Origin: Chrysiogenes arsenatis DSM 11915
Lineage (GTDB): Bacteria > Chrysiogenota > Chrysiogenetes > Chrysiogenales > Chrysiogenaceae
Assembly (NCBI RefSeq): GCF_000469585.1
Contig: NZ_AWNK01000005.1
Span: forward strand, 265,100-329,099
DNA: 64,000 nucleotides
Direction: 5' to 3'
Shown one piece after another: positions 1-7,433 of the stretch. A program made the translations under genes and the position numbers. The notes beneath the pieces are model-generated. The model searched no databases. It was not told the DNA's origin and worked only from the letters and a program-made list of their open reading frames with translations. The stretch's first letter is position 1. Every line of letters begins with the position of its first letter.

Positions 1-602
1 ACAGGCGTCGGTTCCGGCTGATCATGCAGAAAAAGCTCCAGCTTGCCCATACACTCCAGCACTTCATGCGCTGGAGGCGGAACAAAGGCGGCATTGCCAG
101 GCCGTGTGCCACCGATCCAGTTTTGACTGCGCCGAAACTCACCCGGTGTCAGACCGCTCCCGCGCCCTTTCGCTAAAAGTACACCGTGAATCTCGCGGAG
201 CAGCCGGAGCGAAAGCGGTAATCCTTTTTCCAGTAATCCCAGACCGTGCTCAAGAGCAGCAACATAGTTGCTGACCTCGCGCACATCGTCGAGCGGAACA
301 CCCGGTTCCTGATCTAACTCAAAAAGCAACAAGTCTGATAGCGACGACTGTGTCCCTTCTATCATCGAAGAAAGCACCGCTTCTTTGCGAACGTACATGT
401 AAATAAAGAGCGAAGTATCTGGCAACAATGCTGAAACACTATCCAAGCGCCCAAGCGATAGCAACGCTTGATCGAACTTGTTGCGTAGCTCAGGTGTCCA
501 GTTTATAGGCGGACATGGTGGCAGCGGTGCCGGCACAAAAGCCTGCGCTTTCTCGCCAACAGTCGATATGGTCACATACTTCCCTTGGAGTTTCCGCTTC
601 AT
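1..602 (-). CDS. Fic family protein, N-terminal part (runs off left edge)
   Basis: Fic proteins usually transfer AMP from ATP onto target proteins. This is the first ~200 residues; the rest lies outside the window. Residues 78-83 read SSMIEG, which fits the inhibitory helix motif (S/T)xxxE(G/N) found N-terminal to the Fic fold in class II enzymes. Further on are SLRLLREIHGVLL and PGEFRRSQNWIGG, typical of the Fic_N/Fic junction. The catalytic HPFxxGNGR loop is not reached. The ATG at 602 begins the conserved region cleanly. No partner gene is visible on this side, so whether it acts alone or in a toxin-antitoxin pair cannot be judged. Confidence 0.85.
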   Translation of the reverse strand, partial: MKRKLQGKYVTISTVGEKAQAFVPAPLPPCPPINWTPELRNKFDQALLSLGRLDSVSALLPDTSLFIYMYVRKEAVLSSMIEGTQSSLSDLLLFELDQEPGVPLDDVREVSNYVAALEHGLGLLEKGLPLSLRLLREIHGVLLAKGRGSGLTPGEFRRSQNWIGGTRPGNAAFVPPPAHEVLECMGKLELFLHDQPEPTP

Positions 603-1025
603 CCAGCCCCCGAACCTATAATAAGAATCTTGCTTAATTTATCTTTATTGACTTTCATAAATTAAAGGTCGAGGCAATTAAAATCAAGATGATATATTAT
701 GAGCCTAGCATCGTTGGCTTTAAGGGACTCCGAGTTAAAATACTTGAAGCAACAAACTTTAATATTACTTACCAAATCATCAACGACTTCAATGATTGAC
801 GGCATGATCTGAAAATCTGTTCTGTGCGATTATGCTGACACATGACGAACAGAAGGTACGCTTTCCCTCGGTAAGCTTTTGCCCCTGCAGTGCGCGGCCT
901 GCTCTCAGCACCACCCTGTCGCTACGCGACACCCCTTCAAAAGAGGGGAATAAAGCGCGAGGGAACTTTTCTTTGGTTCTTGCAGCTAACTTCAAAGTTG
1001 CCGTGAAGCGTTGCTGTTTTCACCC

Positions 1026-1078
1026 GTCATCTCGAACGGAGTAAGAGACCTGAGATCTCTCGCTTCGCTCGAAATGAC
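1026..1078. repeat. Dispersed intergenic inverted-repeat element, copy 1
   Basis: The element starts GTCATCTCGA and ends TCGAAATGAC, so its ends are near-perfect inverted repeats. The inner segment contains GAGATCTCTCGCTTCGCTCG. A related sequence occurs at 15372-15406 inside the polyene operon. Such 'cgctgcgctcg-tcgaaatgac' elements are common in intergenic DNA of many bacteria; their function is unknown. Confidence 0.6.
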
Positions 1079-1119
1079 AAGAGTTCGTGTTTATTATTAC
1101 CGCTGAGGGTGGCAGAGCG

Positions 1120-1143
1120 CTTTCTTTTGGTGCCAAAAGAAAG
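1120..1143. repeat. Perfect 11-bp inverted repeat downstream of the BamE-like gene
   Basis: CTTTCTTTTGG (1120-1130) and CCAAAAGAAAG (1133-1143) are perfect complements around a 2-base centre. It lies 15 bases beyond the stop of the minus-strand gene ending at 1158. It could end transcription of the polyene operon, but there is no clean T-run, so it may simply be part of the neighbouring repeat cluster. Confidence 0.5.
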
Positions 1144-1157
1144 AACAAAAATCACTC

Positions 1158-1910
1158 CTATGGATACCCGGTTTCATTCGGGTTTTCGGTCACTTCAAGC
1201 ACACGCCATACCGATGTGTACGCGTTCTCTTGTGAAAAGACGATGCGCCCTTTTCCGGTGTACAGTGCCACTTGTCGCACGGTATCTCCGCCTTTAAAAT
1301 TAAATGGAATAAACGCTTTTCCTGTTTGATGAGCAAAGGTTGACGATGGCTGTCCGATAAGGGCGTTTACCTCATCCATGCTCATGCCAACGCGAATATC
1401 GGAAAATGATGCCCCTTTTGAGTCGCTATTTGCCGGAGCTTTTTGCGGTTTTGGCTTCGCGGTCTCATTGTTCCCTTTGCGATACTTTTCGAGATTCACG
1501 CTCCCCGCGACAAATTTTTTGCCCGTAGCTTGCGGCATATTCTTTGCTGCTTTGCCGCAATGACTTTTGATGTTGCGTTCGACATCGCCATTGGCCACTT
1601 GACTCAAAAGTTCCGTGTAGCGTCCATTGCCGGAATTGCCAATCGCCTTACACAGCCAAGCTACCGCGTCGGTTTCGCTGCGCCCTGCGGCAATTTGATA
1701 GCGCTGCACCAGCACTTCGGCGGCCACATCAAGTACCTCCTCGTTGCGCATTCCGGTTTTGTAAATGCTTTCGGCAGCACTACGGATTGAAGCGGCTCCC
1801 CCCTGAGTCAACTGATCGACATAGCGCTGTTCGACGGCATCAAGCGCGAATGTTGTGGTACTGCCAAGCAAGCAAAAAGCACTGACAGAAACAAGAAACC
1901 CTTTCTTCAT
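1158..1910 (-). CDS. Secreted protein with C-terminal BamE/SmpA-like domain
   Basis: A 250-residue protein with a signal peptide at residues 1-22 (MKKGFLVSVSAFCLLGSTTTFA), so probably periplasmic. Residues ~25-125 are helical and resemble HEAT-type repeats in pattern only. The C-terminal ~75 residues carry IRVGMSMDEVNALIGQPS, the signature of the BamE/SmpA (OmlA) fold, which in BamE helps assemble the outer membrane. The start has a strong Shine-Dalgarno (AAGGAGGG). It is the last gene of the polyene operon, 45 bases after the FabH-like gene. A second secreted BamE-like protein opens the operon at 28021, so the pair may be cluster-specific envelope factors. No lipobox cysteine is evident. Confidence 0.6.
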   Translation of the reverse strand: MKKGFLVSVSAFCLLGSTTTFALDAVEQRYVDQLTQGGAASIRSAAESIYKTGMRNEEVLDVAAEVLVQRYQIAAGRSETDAVAWLCKAIGNSGNGRYTELLSQVANGDVERNIKSHCGKAAKNMPQATGKKFVAGSVNLEKYRKGNNETAKPKPQKAPANSDSKGASFSDIRVGMSMDEVNALIGQPSSTFAHQTGKAFIPFNFKGGDTVRQVALYTGKGRIVFSQENAYTSVWRVLEVTENPNETGYP

Positions 1911-1955
1911 AATCCCTCCTTCGAAATTTGCGACACAATACCAATTCTTGCCAAT

Positions 1956-3113
1956 CTACGCTACGGTAAGTTGCATATAGCACATGGAGAATCTCCCGCT
2001 TTCGGGGATAAAGCAGAGGATTTTTTCCCCTTTTGTCAGCTTGCCGGAGTGAAATAACTCTTCCAAAATAATGTAGATCGAGGCCGAGCCGGTGTTTCCT
2101 TTTTCGCGCAAATTGGTGAACCACTTCTCCTGTGGTACGGCAAAACCGATAGCGTCCATGTGGTCGGCCAGCTCTTGACGGAAATACTCCGACGAATAAT
2201 GCGGCAAAAACCAGTCAACGGTTTCTGCCGCAAGGTGATGTTTGGCAATTAACGGCTGCAAGGTTCGCTCCACTGCGGTGGTAATAACTTCCTGATTCAG
2301 CAGTTTGACATCTTGTTTGATGGGAAACGCACCGGCACGGCAGGCTGCATGAAGTGTCGGGTAGCTACGCCAGCCGCGCAGTTTACCATCGCTTCCTTTC
2401 ATTGCTCCTGCATACATACAGGTTTCCATGTGTCCTGCAAATGAAAGCTGATCAATCCAGTCGATACGCAATGTCAGACCTTCTGGCGGACGCTGAGCAC
2501 TCAAGTAGGCGGCACCAGCGCCATCGGAAAGCATCCAGCGGAGGAAGTCTGCTTCAAAGGCTAATTCAGGCGATTTTTCCAACTGATTGACTTTTTCGGG
2601 GTCATCGGGGCGGCAAAAATCACCCCGCAAATAGCTGGATGCCAATTCCGAACCAACGACTACGGCATTGCTGCTTTGACCAGTAGCGACGCTCATCCAG
2701 CCGTATTTCAACGCCATCATCCCCGACACGCAAATCCCCGCCGTCGACACCACTTCGCACGGCTGGCTCCCCAACTCGCCATGCACCATAGAGGCATGCC
2801 CCGGCATGAGTTGATCAGGCGAAGAGGTGCCGCAGCAGAGCACGTTAATATCGTCAGGTGTAAAGTCAGGGTACGGACGCAGCGCGCGCACCGCAGCGGC
2901 ACTCAGCTCTGCATTCGTATGCGTAGCCATGCCAGTTGTTGGGTCGATAGCGTAATGTCGGCGCAAAATTTTATTGTTGCGCAGAATAATCCGCCGCGAA
3001 CGCGAGGGGGTCGCACCCGCCATGCCCAAAACGGTTTCTATCGAGCCATTTTCTATGGCGGTGCCGGGGAGAAAAATTGCCAGATCGGTAATGTAAACAG
3101 GTTTGATGTGCAT
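1956..3113 (-). CDS. FabH-like beta-ketoacyl-ACP synthase III (DarB-related)
   Basis: A 385-residue thiolase-fold condensing enzyme. The active-site Cys is in STAGICVSGMMALK (about residue 127), the His in LPHYSSEYF and the Asn in EKGNTGSAS, giving the Cys-His-Asn triad of KAS III enzymes, which use CoA-type starters or join two acyl chains. It is closer in layout to the DarB condensing enzyme of dialkylresorcinol pathways than to housekeeping FabH. No DarA-like cyclase is present here, so resorcinol formation cannot be assumed. It follows the fourth radical SAM gene by 14 bases and has an AAGGGA ribosome site. It could load or terminate the polyene chain, or attach a second acyl group. Confidence 0.75.
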   Translation of the reverse strand: MHIKPVYITDLAIFLPGTAIENGSIETVLGMAGATPSRSRRIILRNNKILRRHYAIDPTTGMATHTNAELSAAAVRALRPYPDFTPDDINVLCCGTSSPDQLMPGHASMVHGELGSQPCEVVSTAGICVSGMMALKYGWMSVATGQSSNAVVVGSELASSYLRGDFCRPDDPEKVNQLEKSPELAFEADFLRWMLSDGAGAAYLSAQRPPEGLTLRIDWIDQLSFAGHMETCMYAGAMKGSDGKLRGWRSYPTLHAACRAGAFPIKQDVKLLNQEVITTAVERTLQPLIAKHHLAAETVDWFLPHYSSEYFRQELADHMDAIGFAVPQEKWFTNLREKGNTGSASIYIILEELFHSGKLTKGEKILCFIPESGRFSMCYMQLTVA

Positions 3114-3127
3114 AAAGAATCCCTTGC

Positions 3128-4426
3128 TTATATTTTTGCGTGCTGGTGGCCTGTCGACAGTAATTGCGCGTAACGCTGGTAAAAATGGTGTTCCGGTAAT
3201 CGTGTTGGCACAACGGCATTGGTCAGCGTGTAATAATCGAGGTTCGGTTCGGTAATTTGATGGCGCATCTGAGCGTGAAGCGGTGTTCCAGGTAACGGGG
3301 TCAAAACAGTGAAGATGGGCAAATCGACAGGATGTTGTGCCAAATACTGCTCCAGTCGGTCGAAGTGCGCATCGGAATATTCCGGAGAAAGGATAAAATC
3401 GCCAACAATGGTGATGCCGATTTCGTGCAACATATCAATGGCCTGCGTATTGATAGCGGCATTACTCGCTTTATCCCAACCGGAAAGGGCGTTATCGTCA
3501 ATCTCTTCAAAACCAATAACGACGGAGCGCAGCCCCACCTCCTTCCATTCCCGCATCAGGTCAGGATAGTTGACGACCGTATCGGCGCGAACATCGGCCA
3601 AAAACCCTTTTTGAATGCCATTTTCACGCAGGGCATGGCAAAGCTGGCGCGCATGAGCCACGTTGCCAAAGGTGTTCGCATCAACGAGCCGGATGACGGG
3701 GATATCAGCCGGAAGTAGCGCAATATCCCGCACAACATTGGCTATCGATTGTGTCAAATACTTGCCGCCCGCCTGTCCCGCAATACAGCAAAAACTGCAC
3801 TGAAAGGGGCAGCCATACGCTGACGCAACAAAACCGAGCGAAACACCCAGTTTGGGCAAAAAGTAATGGGAACGGTAGTGTGCTGTAAGATCATAACGCG
3901 GTGCTTTTTCGGGAACGAGATCGTGAGTGGTGTATTGGCGGGACGTCCACTGGAGCGGACTGCCCGGTGTAGTGCGTGCGACACCGGGAATCGTTTGCGG
4001 CGCTTCGACCCGCTCTAGAGCATCAATTAACTCGCGAAAGCTTGCTTTACCAAGGCCGATGGCAACGTAATCAATCGCCTGATGATTGAAAAATTCCGGA
4101 TTGATGCTGGCGTGAATGCCACCAACGACAACGGTTGACACTCCGTACTGGCGTACGTGCTGCGCGAGAGTCAGTACCGTATTGGCCTCGCAGGTGACAG
4201 CGGTGAACCCAACGACCTGTGGTTGGAAGTCTATCAGTGTGGTGTCAAAACTTTCTGGCTCTGCTTTTAAATCGAGAATGCGCACATCGTGATCATCAAG
4301 GTTTCCCGCCAAAACTTCGAGAGCAAGCGGTTCGCCACGAAATATCTGTTTGAGTGAAGTGATGCCATAACGCTCTTCGGGGATCGAACGGCCACAATTT
4401 GGAGGGTTAATCAGGAGAATCTTCAT
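3128..4426 (-). CDS. B12-binding radical SAM protein (polyene operon, fourth copy)
   Basis: A 432-residue enzyme with an N-terminal cobalamin-binding Rossmann-like domain (MKILLINPPNCG start; VVVGGIHAS loop) followed by a radical SAM barrel. The [4Fe-4S] cysteines C206, C210 and C213 form CPFQCSFC. Family members carry out radical methylations, cyclisations or rearrangements at unactivated carbons; the substrate is unknown. The reading frame is open to 4600, but the domain starts at the ATG at 4426 after an AAAGG site, so I use that. The MqsRA module lies immediately upstream in the opposite direction and separates this gene from the rest of the operon, so it probably needs its own promoter. 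Confidence 0.8.
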   Translation of the reverse strand: MKILLINPPNCGRSIPEERYGITSLKQIFRGEPLALEVLAGNLDDHDVRILDLKAEPESFDTTLIDFQPQVVGFTAVTCEANTVLTLAQHVRQYGVSTVVVGGIHASINPEFFNHQAIDYVAIGLGKASFRELIDALERVEAPQTIPGVARTTPGSPLQWTSRQYTTHDLVPEKAPRYDLTAHYRSHYFLPKLGVSLGFVASAYGCPFQCSFCCIAGQAGGKYLTQSIANVVRDIALLPADIPVIRLVDANTFGNVAHARQLCHALRENGIQKGFLADVRADTVVNYPDLMREWKEVGLRSVVIGFEEIDDNALSGWDKASNAAINTQAIDMLHEIGITIVGDFILSPEYSDAHFDRLEQYLAQHPVDLPIFTVLTPLPGTPLHAQMRHQITEPNLDYYTLTNAVVPTRLPEHHFYQRYAQLLSTGHQHAKI

Positions 4427-4527
4427 GGGTTGGTGCCTTTGACGTGAATTGCGCCAATATTGCCATAAACTACGCGGATTGTAAAATTGATACTGAATTT
4501 GGCAGGATATATCATGGATGCTACCAA

Positions 4528-4568
4528 TTGCCATAAAAAAACCTCTTGCTATAATAACCAAGTAGGTT
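4528..4568 (+). promoter_or_regulatory. mqsRA promoter with MqsA-type operator
   Basis: TTGCCA (4528-4533), a 16-base spacer and a consensus TATAAT (4550-4555) form a strong sigma-70 promoter. AACCT lies in the spacer (4540-4544), and AACC-N5-GGTT (4556-4568) follows the -10 box directly. E. coli MqsA represses its promoter through AACCT-N3-AGGTT palindromes, so this arrangement fits autoregulation by the antitoxin. Confidence 0.65.
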
Positions 4569-4579
4569 AACATGGTGAC

Positions 4580-4876
4580 ATGGAAAAACAAAGCCCACAC
4601 TATTGCTTAACCAAGGTGAAATCGTTAATTACTGCGCGCAAAGTTCGAACAACGCATAGCGCCCGTATGGGAGCAGTCGAACTTGGACTTGATTTTGAAG
4701 CAATGCTTAGTGTCATTGCCTCTTTAAAGATGACAGATTTTTATAAAAGTATGACCAGCTACTCTGATCATACAGTCTGGCAGGATGTTTATCGGCCAAA
4801 AACTTTTGCTGGCGATATTTACCTTAAGTTGACAGTAGTTGAAGATGTACTCATTATTTCGTTTAAGGAGCTATAG
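4580..4876 (+). CDS. mqsR: MqsR-family mRNA interferase toxin
   Basis: A 98-residue RelE-fold ribonuclease toxin; E. coli MqsR cuts mRNA at GCU sites. The family pattern is seen in the N-terminal PHYCLTKVKSLI, the central AVELGLDFEAMLSVIASL, FYKSMTSYSDHTVWQDVY and the C-terminal VVEDVLIISFKEL, at the usual length of ~98. The gene is toxin-first, as in mqsRA, and the antitoxin begins 2 bases after its stop. It lies on the plus strand inside an otherwise minus-strand operon, which points to insertion as a mobile stability module. Confidence 0.92.
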   Translation: MEKQSPHYCLTKVKSLITARKVRTTHSARMGAVELGLDFEAMLSVIASLKMTDFYKSMTSYSDHTVWQDVYRPKTFAGDIYLKLTVVEDVLIISFKEL

Positions 4877-4878
4877 CC

Positions 4879-5277
4879 ATGAAATGTCCAAGCTGTAATC
4901 AGAGTCAACTTATTAGCGATACCCGTGATGTTCCCTATACTTATAAAGGCGAACAAACCGTAATTCCTGCCGTAACCGGTGATTTCTGCCCCGCATGTGG
5001 TGAATATTTGCTTGATGCAGTGGAGTCAGACCGCGTAATGGGTGAAATGCAAACTTTTCATAAGCAGGTAAACGCCGCCATCGTTGACCCTAGTTTTATT
5101 GTAACGGTGCGCAAAAAACTTTCTTTAGGTCAGAAAGAAGCCGCTGAGATTTTTGGCGGAGGCGTCAATGCTTTTTCACGGTACGAAACAGGCAAAACCC
5201 GACCTCCATTAGCGTTAATTAAACTTTTTAAGCTTTTAGATCGTCATCCAGAATTGTTCAAAGAGATAGCGTTGTAA
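4879..5277 (+). CDS. mqsA: MqsA-family antitoxin (zinc finger plus HTH)
   Basis: A 132-residue antitoxin. The N-terminal zinc site uses two CxxC pairs (CPSC near residue 3 and CPAC near 37). The C-terminal XRE-type helix-turn-helix contains LSLGQKEAAEIFGGGVNAFSRYE, where MqsA recognises its operator. The N-terminal half binds and neutralises the toxin; the C-terminal half represses the promoter, and the predicted operator is at 4540-4568. Ribosome site AAGGAG. The length matches E. coli MqsA (131 residues). Confidence 0.93.
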   Translation: MKCPSCNQSQLISDTRDVPYTYKGEQTVIPAVTGDFCPACGEYLLDAVESDRVMGEMQTFHKQVNAAIVDPSFIVTVRKKLSLGQKEAAEIFGGGVNAFSRYETGKTRPPLALIKLFKLLDRHPELFKEIAL

Positions 5278-5425
5278 GTGAGGTGTCTGGAACGTCCACT
5301 TTTCTTTCTAATTATTGTGATAATTGAATACAGATGATAAGCTGAAATTTCTGCTTACTTTGCGTTTGAAACTTATTGGTCAAGTTCGAGCAATGTACTG
5401 CCAACGCTACGTTTAGTTGTAAAGC

Positions 5426-6172
5426 CTATTGCTTTTTATGTTCACTATTATATTTTGGCATTTTGACGATAAGTCCATGGTATGCTGTGATTAGATCACC
5501 CATTTCCTTTTCACTTTTCCTATTGCCTATTCCAAGGCATTCTTCTTGGCGTAGCCCCCGTAGCTCGGAACAATATCCAGTTTGTGATTTTAGTTCTTCT
5601 TTGTGTGCGTTAATAAACAGTTTATAGCAGTCCAATGCTCCCCGATAGAGATGAGCTTTGGCAGCTCGGATATTAGTCTCTTTAGTGCTTTTTCTCAAAT
5701 AGGCGGTGAGCATGTGGGATATAAAATTATAAAACTCCACAACCGGTGTTTCAATCGGATTATGTTTGCCAACGGATCTTTCTAGGTAGTCATACGCTCG
5801 AAAAAATAAATGAAACAAAAAGAGCATGCTATTGTCATTTACTAGAGCCTGAGCTTCAGTATCGCTCATTAAGTCTAAGTATTTATTGTTCGAAGGGGTA
5901 GAAGTGTTGATGCTCTCGCGAGCATGATGGATGCCCAAGTCAACATTCAGAATTCTGCCACCCAGATATTTTTTCATAGCAGGTATTTGTTGGCGCAATG
6001 AACCTATATTGTACTTTTCGTCTTTGCTTATCAGAAGGAAAAACTGGTGCAAAAATGCTGTTATTCCATCAAAGTGTCGACCGTGAATCAAATAGCTAGA
6101 TAACTCATACTCTGCATACTCGCCGAAAGTTAGTAGATATTTTATGAAATCATTTTTATCGACTTGATCCAC
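5426..6172 (-). CDS. Hypothetical protein in the operon insert
   Basis: A 248-residue soluble protein that I do not recognise. It is largely helical by residue pattern, with many Tyr, Leu and Phe residues and no signal peptide or clear transmembrane segment. A basic, Glu-rich C-terminus contains GNRKSEKEMGDLI. It is noticeably more AT-rich than the polyene genes on either side, and with the small gene at 6183 and MqsRA it forms foreign-looking DNA between two radical SAM parts of the operon. It converges with mqsA, leaving 148 bases between. A defence or mobile-element role is possible but not shown by any motif. Confidence 0.55.
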   Translation of the reverse strand: MDQVDKNDFIKYLLTFGEYAEYELSSYLIHGRHFDGITAFLHQFFLLISKDEKYNIGSLRQQIPAMKKYLGGRILNVDLGIHHARESINTSTPSNNKYLDLMSDTEAQALVNDNSMLFLFHLFFRAYDYLERSVGKHNPIETPVVEFYNFISHMLTAYLRKSTKETNIRAAKAHLYRGALDCYKLFINAHKEELKSQTGYCSELRGLRQEECLGIGNRKSEKEMGDLITAYHGLIVKMPKYNSEHKKQ

Positions 6173-6182
6173 TCTGCTTAGC

Positions 6183-6413
6183 TCAGCGTAAGTTTTTCGG
6201 TGGGGTAATATGAAGCGCCTTTTTTGCAGCCTCTTTCATCTCAGTGGAATAATCTGTCATGGCACTACCAACAAATCCTTTACCACCACGATCACCTGAA
6301 ACCCAAGTTCTACCAACCTCAAAATTGTAAAGCACTGAATCTCTGCCCGGTGTGTACTTGAAGTTGAACTCTGAGTTACTCACGACAAATACTCCTTTTG
6401 TTATCTTTCTCAT
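6183..6413 (-). CDS. Small hypothetical protein, paired with the 5426 gene
   Basis: About 76 residues from the ATG at 6413 (the frame stays open to 6455). It contains SEFNFKYTPGRDSVLYNFEVGR and ends in PPKNLR. No family recognised. It lies 10 bases upstream of the 248-residue unknown gene on the same strand, so the two probably form a transcript. Codon use is AT-rich like its neighbour. The exact start is uncertain: a GTG further in would give a shorter protein. Confidence 0.4.
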   Translation of the reverse strand: MRKITKGVFVVSNSEFNFKYTPGRDSVLYNFEVGRTWVSGDRGGKGFVGSAMTDYSTEMKEAAKKALHITPPKNLR

Positions 6414-6530
6414 CAATAAACAAAAAATACCGCCTCTCCGCGCGGTCATCTTCAAACGCTGTTCGCATGTTGTATACGATTGCGCAGTGTAAGAGTCAAG
6501 AAAAACTAAAACGAGCCAGCAATTCTCAAA

Positions 6531-7433
6531 TCACTTCCGCCACAGGTCGTAGAAATTATAAAACTGGTACGGGTACGTATCGCAATAGTCCTCTAAAAAT
6601 GCGGCAAACTGCTTCCCATGTTCGATGAAATTCTGTGGGCGGTTCGGTAAATCAGGAGCCACACGGATGACGCCGTACAGCGTTAACTCATACTGCCGTG
6701 CTTCAGTTTTTGCGCTAAGCAAAACGGCGATCGGTGCCTGACTGGCGGATGCGAGTTTATAGGCGCTGAAGGGGAGGAGGATGGTCTCGCCAAGAAACTT
6801 CACTTCCATGCTGTTACGGTCATTGCCCAGCATTCTATCGCCCATCACACTCACGACTTCACCCCGTTTCAGTGCTTGTAAAATTTCCAAGGTTCCCCCC
6901 AGAAAGCCGCGCGGATCAATAATCGTGTACGGGCAGGCCTTCCCCTGATGCTCGAAGTAGTGGCGGTCAACATCGCCAGCTTCCTTTTGCATGAGCAGGT
7001 TGACCGGTTTGCCAAGGCTCTCCAGCGCCGACATCGCGCCTTGCCAGCAACCGACATGCGCTGTCATCAGCAAAAGCCCCTTTTCTTCTTGCAGTAGTGC
7101 CAGCAGTTCTTCGCGACCATGAAGGGTTGCTTGAAACGTTTCGCCACCAAGAATGCCGATGATGGCGCGATCGACCAGTGTTTTGCCAAAGCTGTGACAG
7201 AGCGCAAAACTCTCCCTGATACGTGGTTTCCGCCCAAGGCGACGGTGCAGATAGGGATAGGTGCGCTGGCGAATAGTGCGGCTGAAAAGCACGTAGTACC
7301 AGCTCACCACGTAAAGCAAAGCGTAAGCCAATGGTTGCCCACCGATTTTAATAAAAAGGTAGAAGATCTGATGTTGCCAGTGGCGCGCAAAGCTCCGGCT
7401 GCTCCAAGTGTTATTTTTGGCGGCCATGAGCAA
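6531..7433 (-). CDS. LpxL/HtrB-like lauroyl/acyltransferase family protein
   Basis: A 300-residue membrane-associated acyltransferase of the lipid A biosynthesis family. An N-terminal hydrophobic segment (about residues 38-52) precedes the domain. The HxxxxD-like motif is altered: the first core block reads LMTAHVGCWQGAM, where LpxL enzymes usually have HxGNWE, and a second block reads MGDRMLGNDRNSMEVKFLG. In APE loci, similar enzymes are thought to put the polyene onto a lipid anchor. It overlaps the end of the GT2-DUF2062 gene by 17-23 bases. The ATG at 7427 is an alternative start. Confidence 0.75.
   Translation of the reverse strand: MLMAAKNNTWSSRSFARHWQHQIFYLFIKIGGQPLAYALLYVVSWYYVLFSRTIRQRTYPYLHRRLGRKPRIRESFALCHSFGKTLVDRAIIGILGGETFQATLHGREELLALLQEEKGLLLMTAHVGCWQGAMSALESLGKPVNLLMQKEAGDVDRHYFEHQGKACPYTIIDPRGFLGGTLEILQALKRGEVVSVMGDRMLGNDRNSMEVKFLGETILLPFSAYKLASASQAPIAVLLSAKTEARQYELTLYGVIRVAPDLPNRPQNFIEHGKQFAAFLEDYCDTYPYQFYNFYDLWRK

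Larger units (their letters stand above)
603..1157. other. Repeat-rich spacer without a convincing gene
   Basis: About 555 bases separate the Fic gene from the secreted BamE-like gene. The left half is AT-rich and contains only a 36-codon open frame (691-801) that I do not recognise. The right half (about 890-1150) holds short self-complementary segments typical of dispersed intergenic repeats: a CCCCT/AGGGG hairpin near 933-951, the 1026-1078 element, and the 1120-1143 palindrome. Small open frames cross it on both strands, but their translations look like repeat sequence, not protein. Confidence 0.6.

Noticed and set aside
832-1329. Several overlapping short frames on both strands near the left edge
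   Set aside because: They cross intergenic repeats and the BamE-like gene antisense; their translations resemble repeat-derived sequence.
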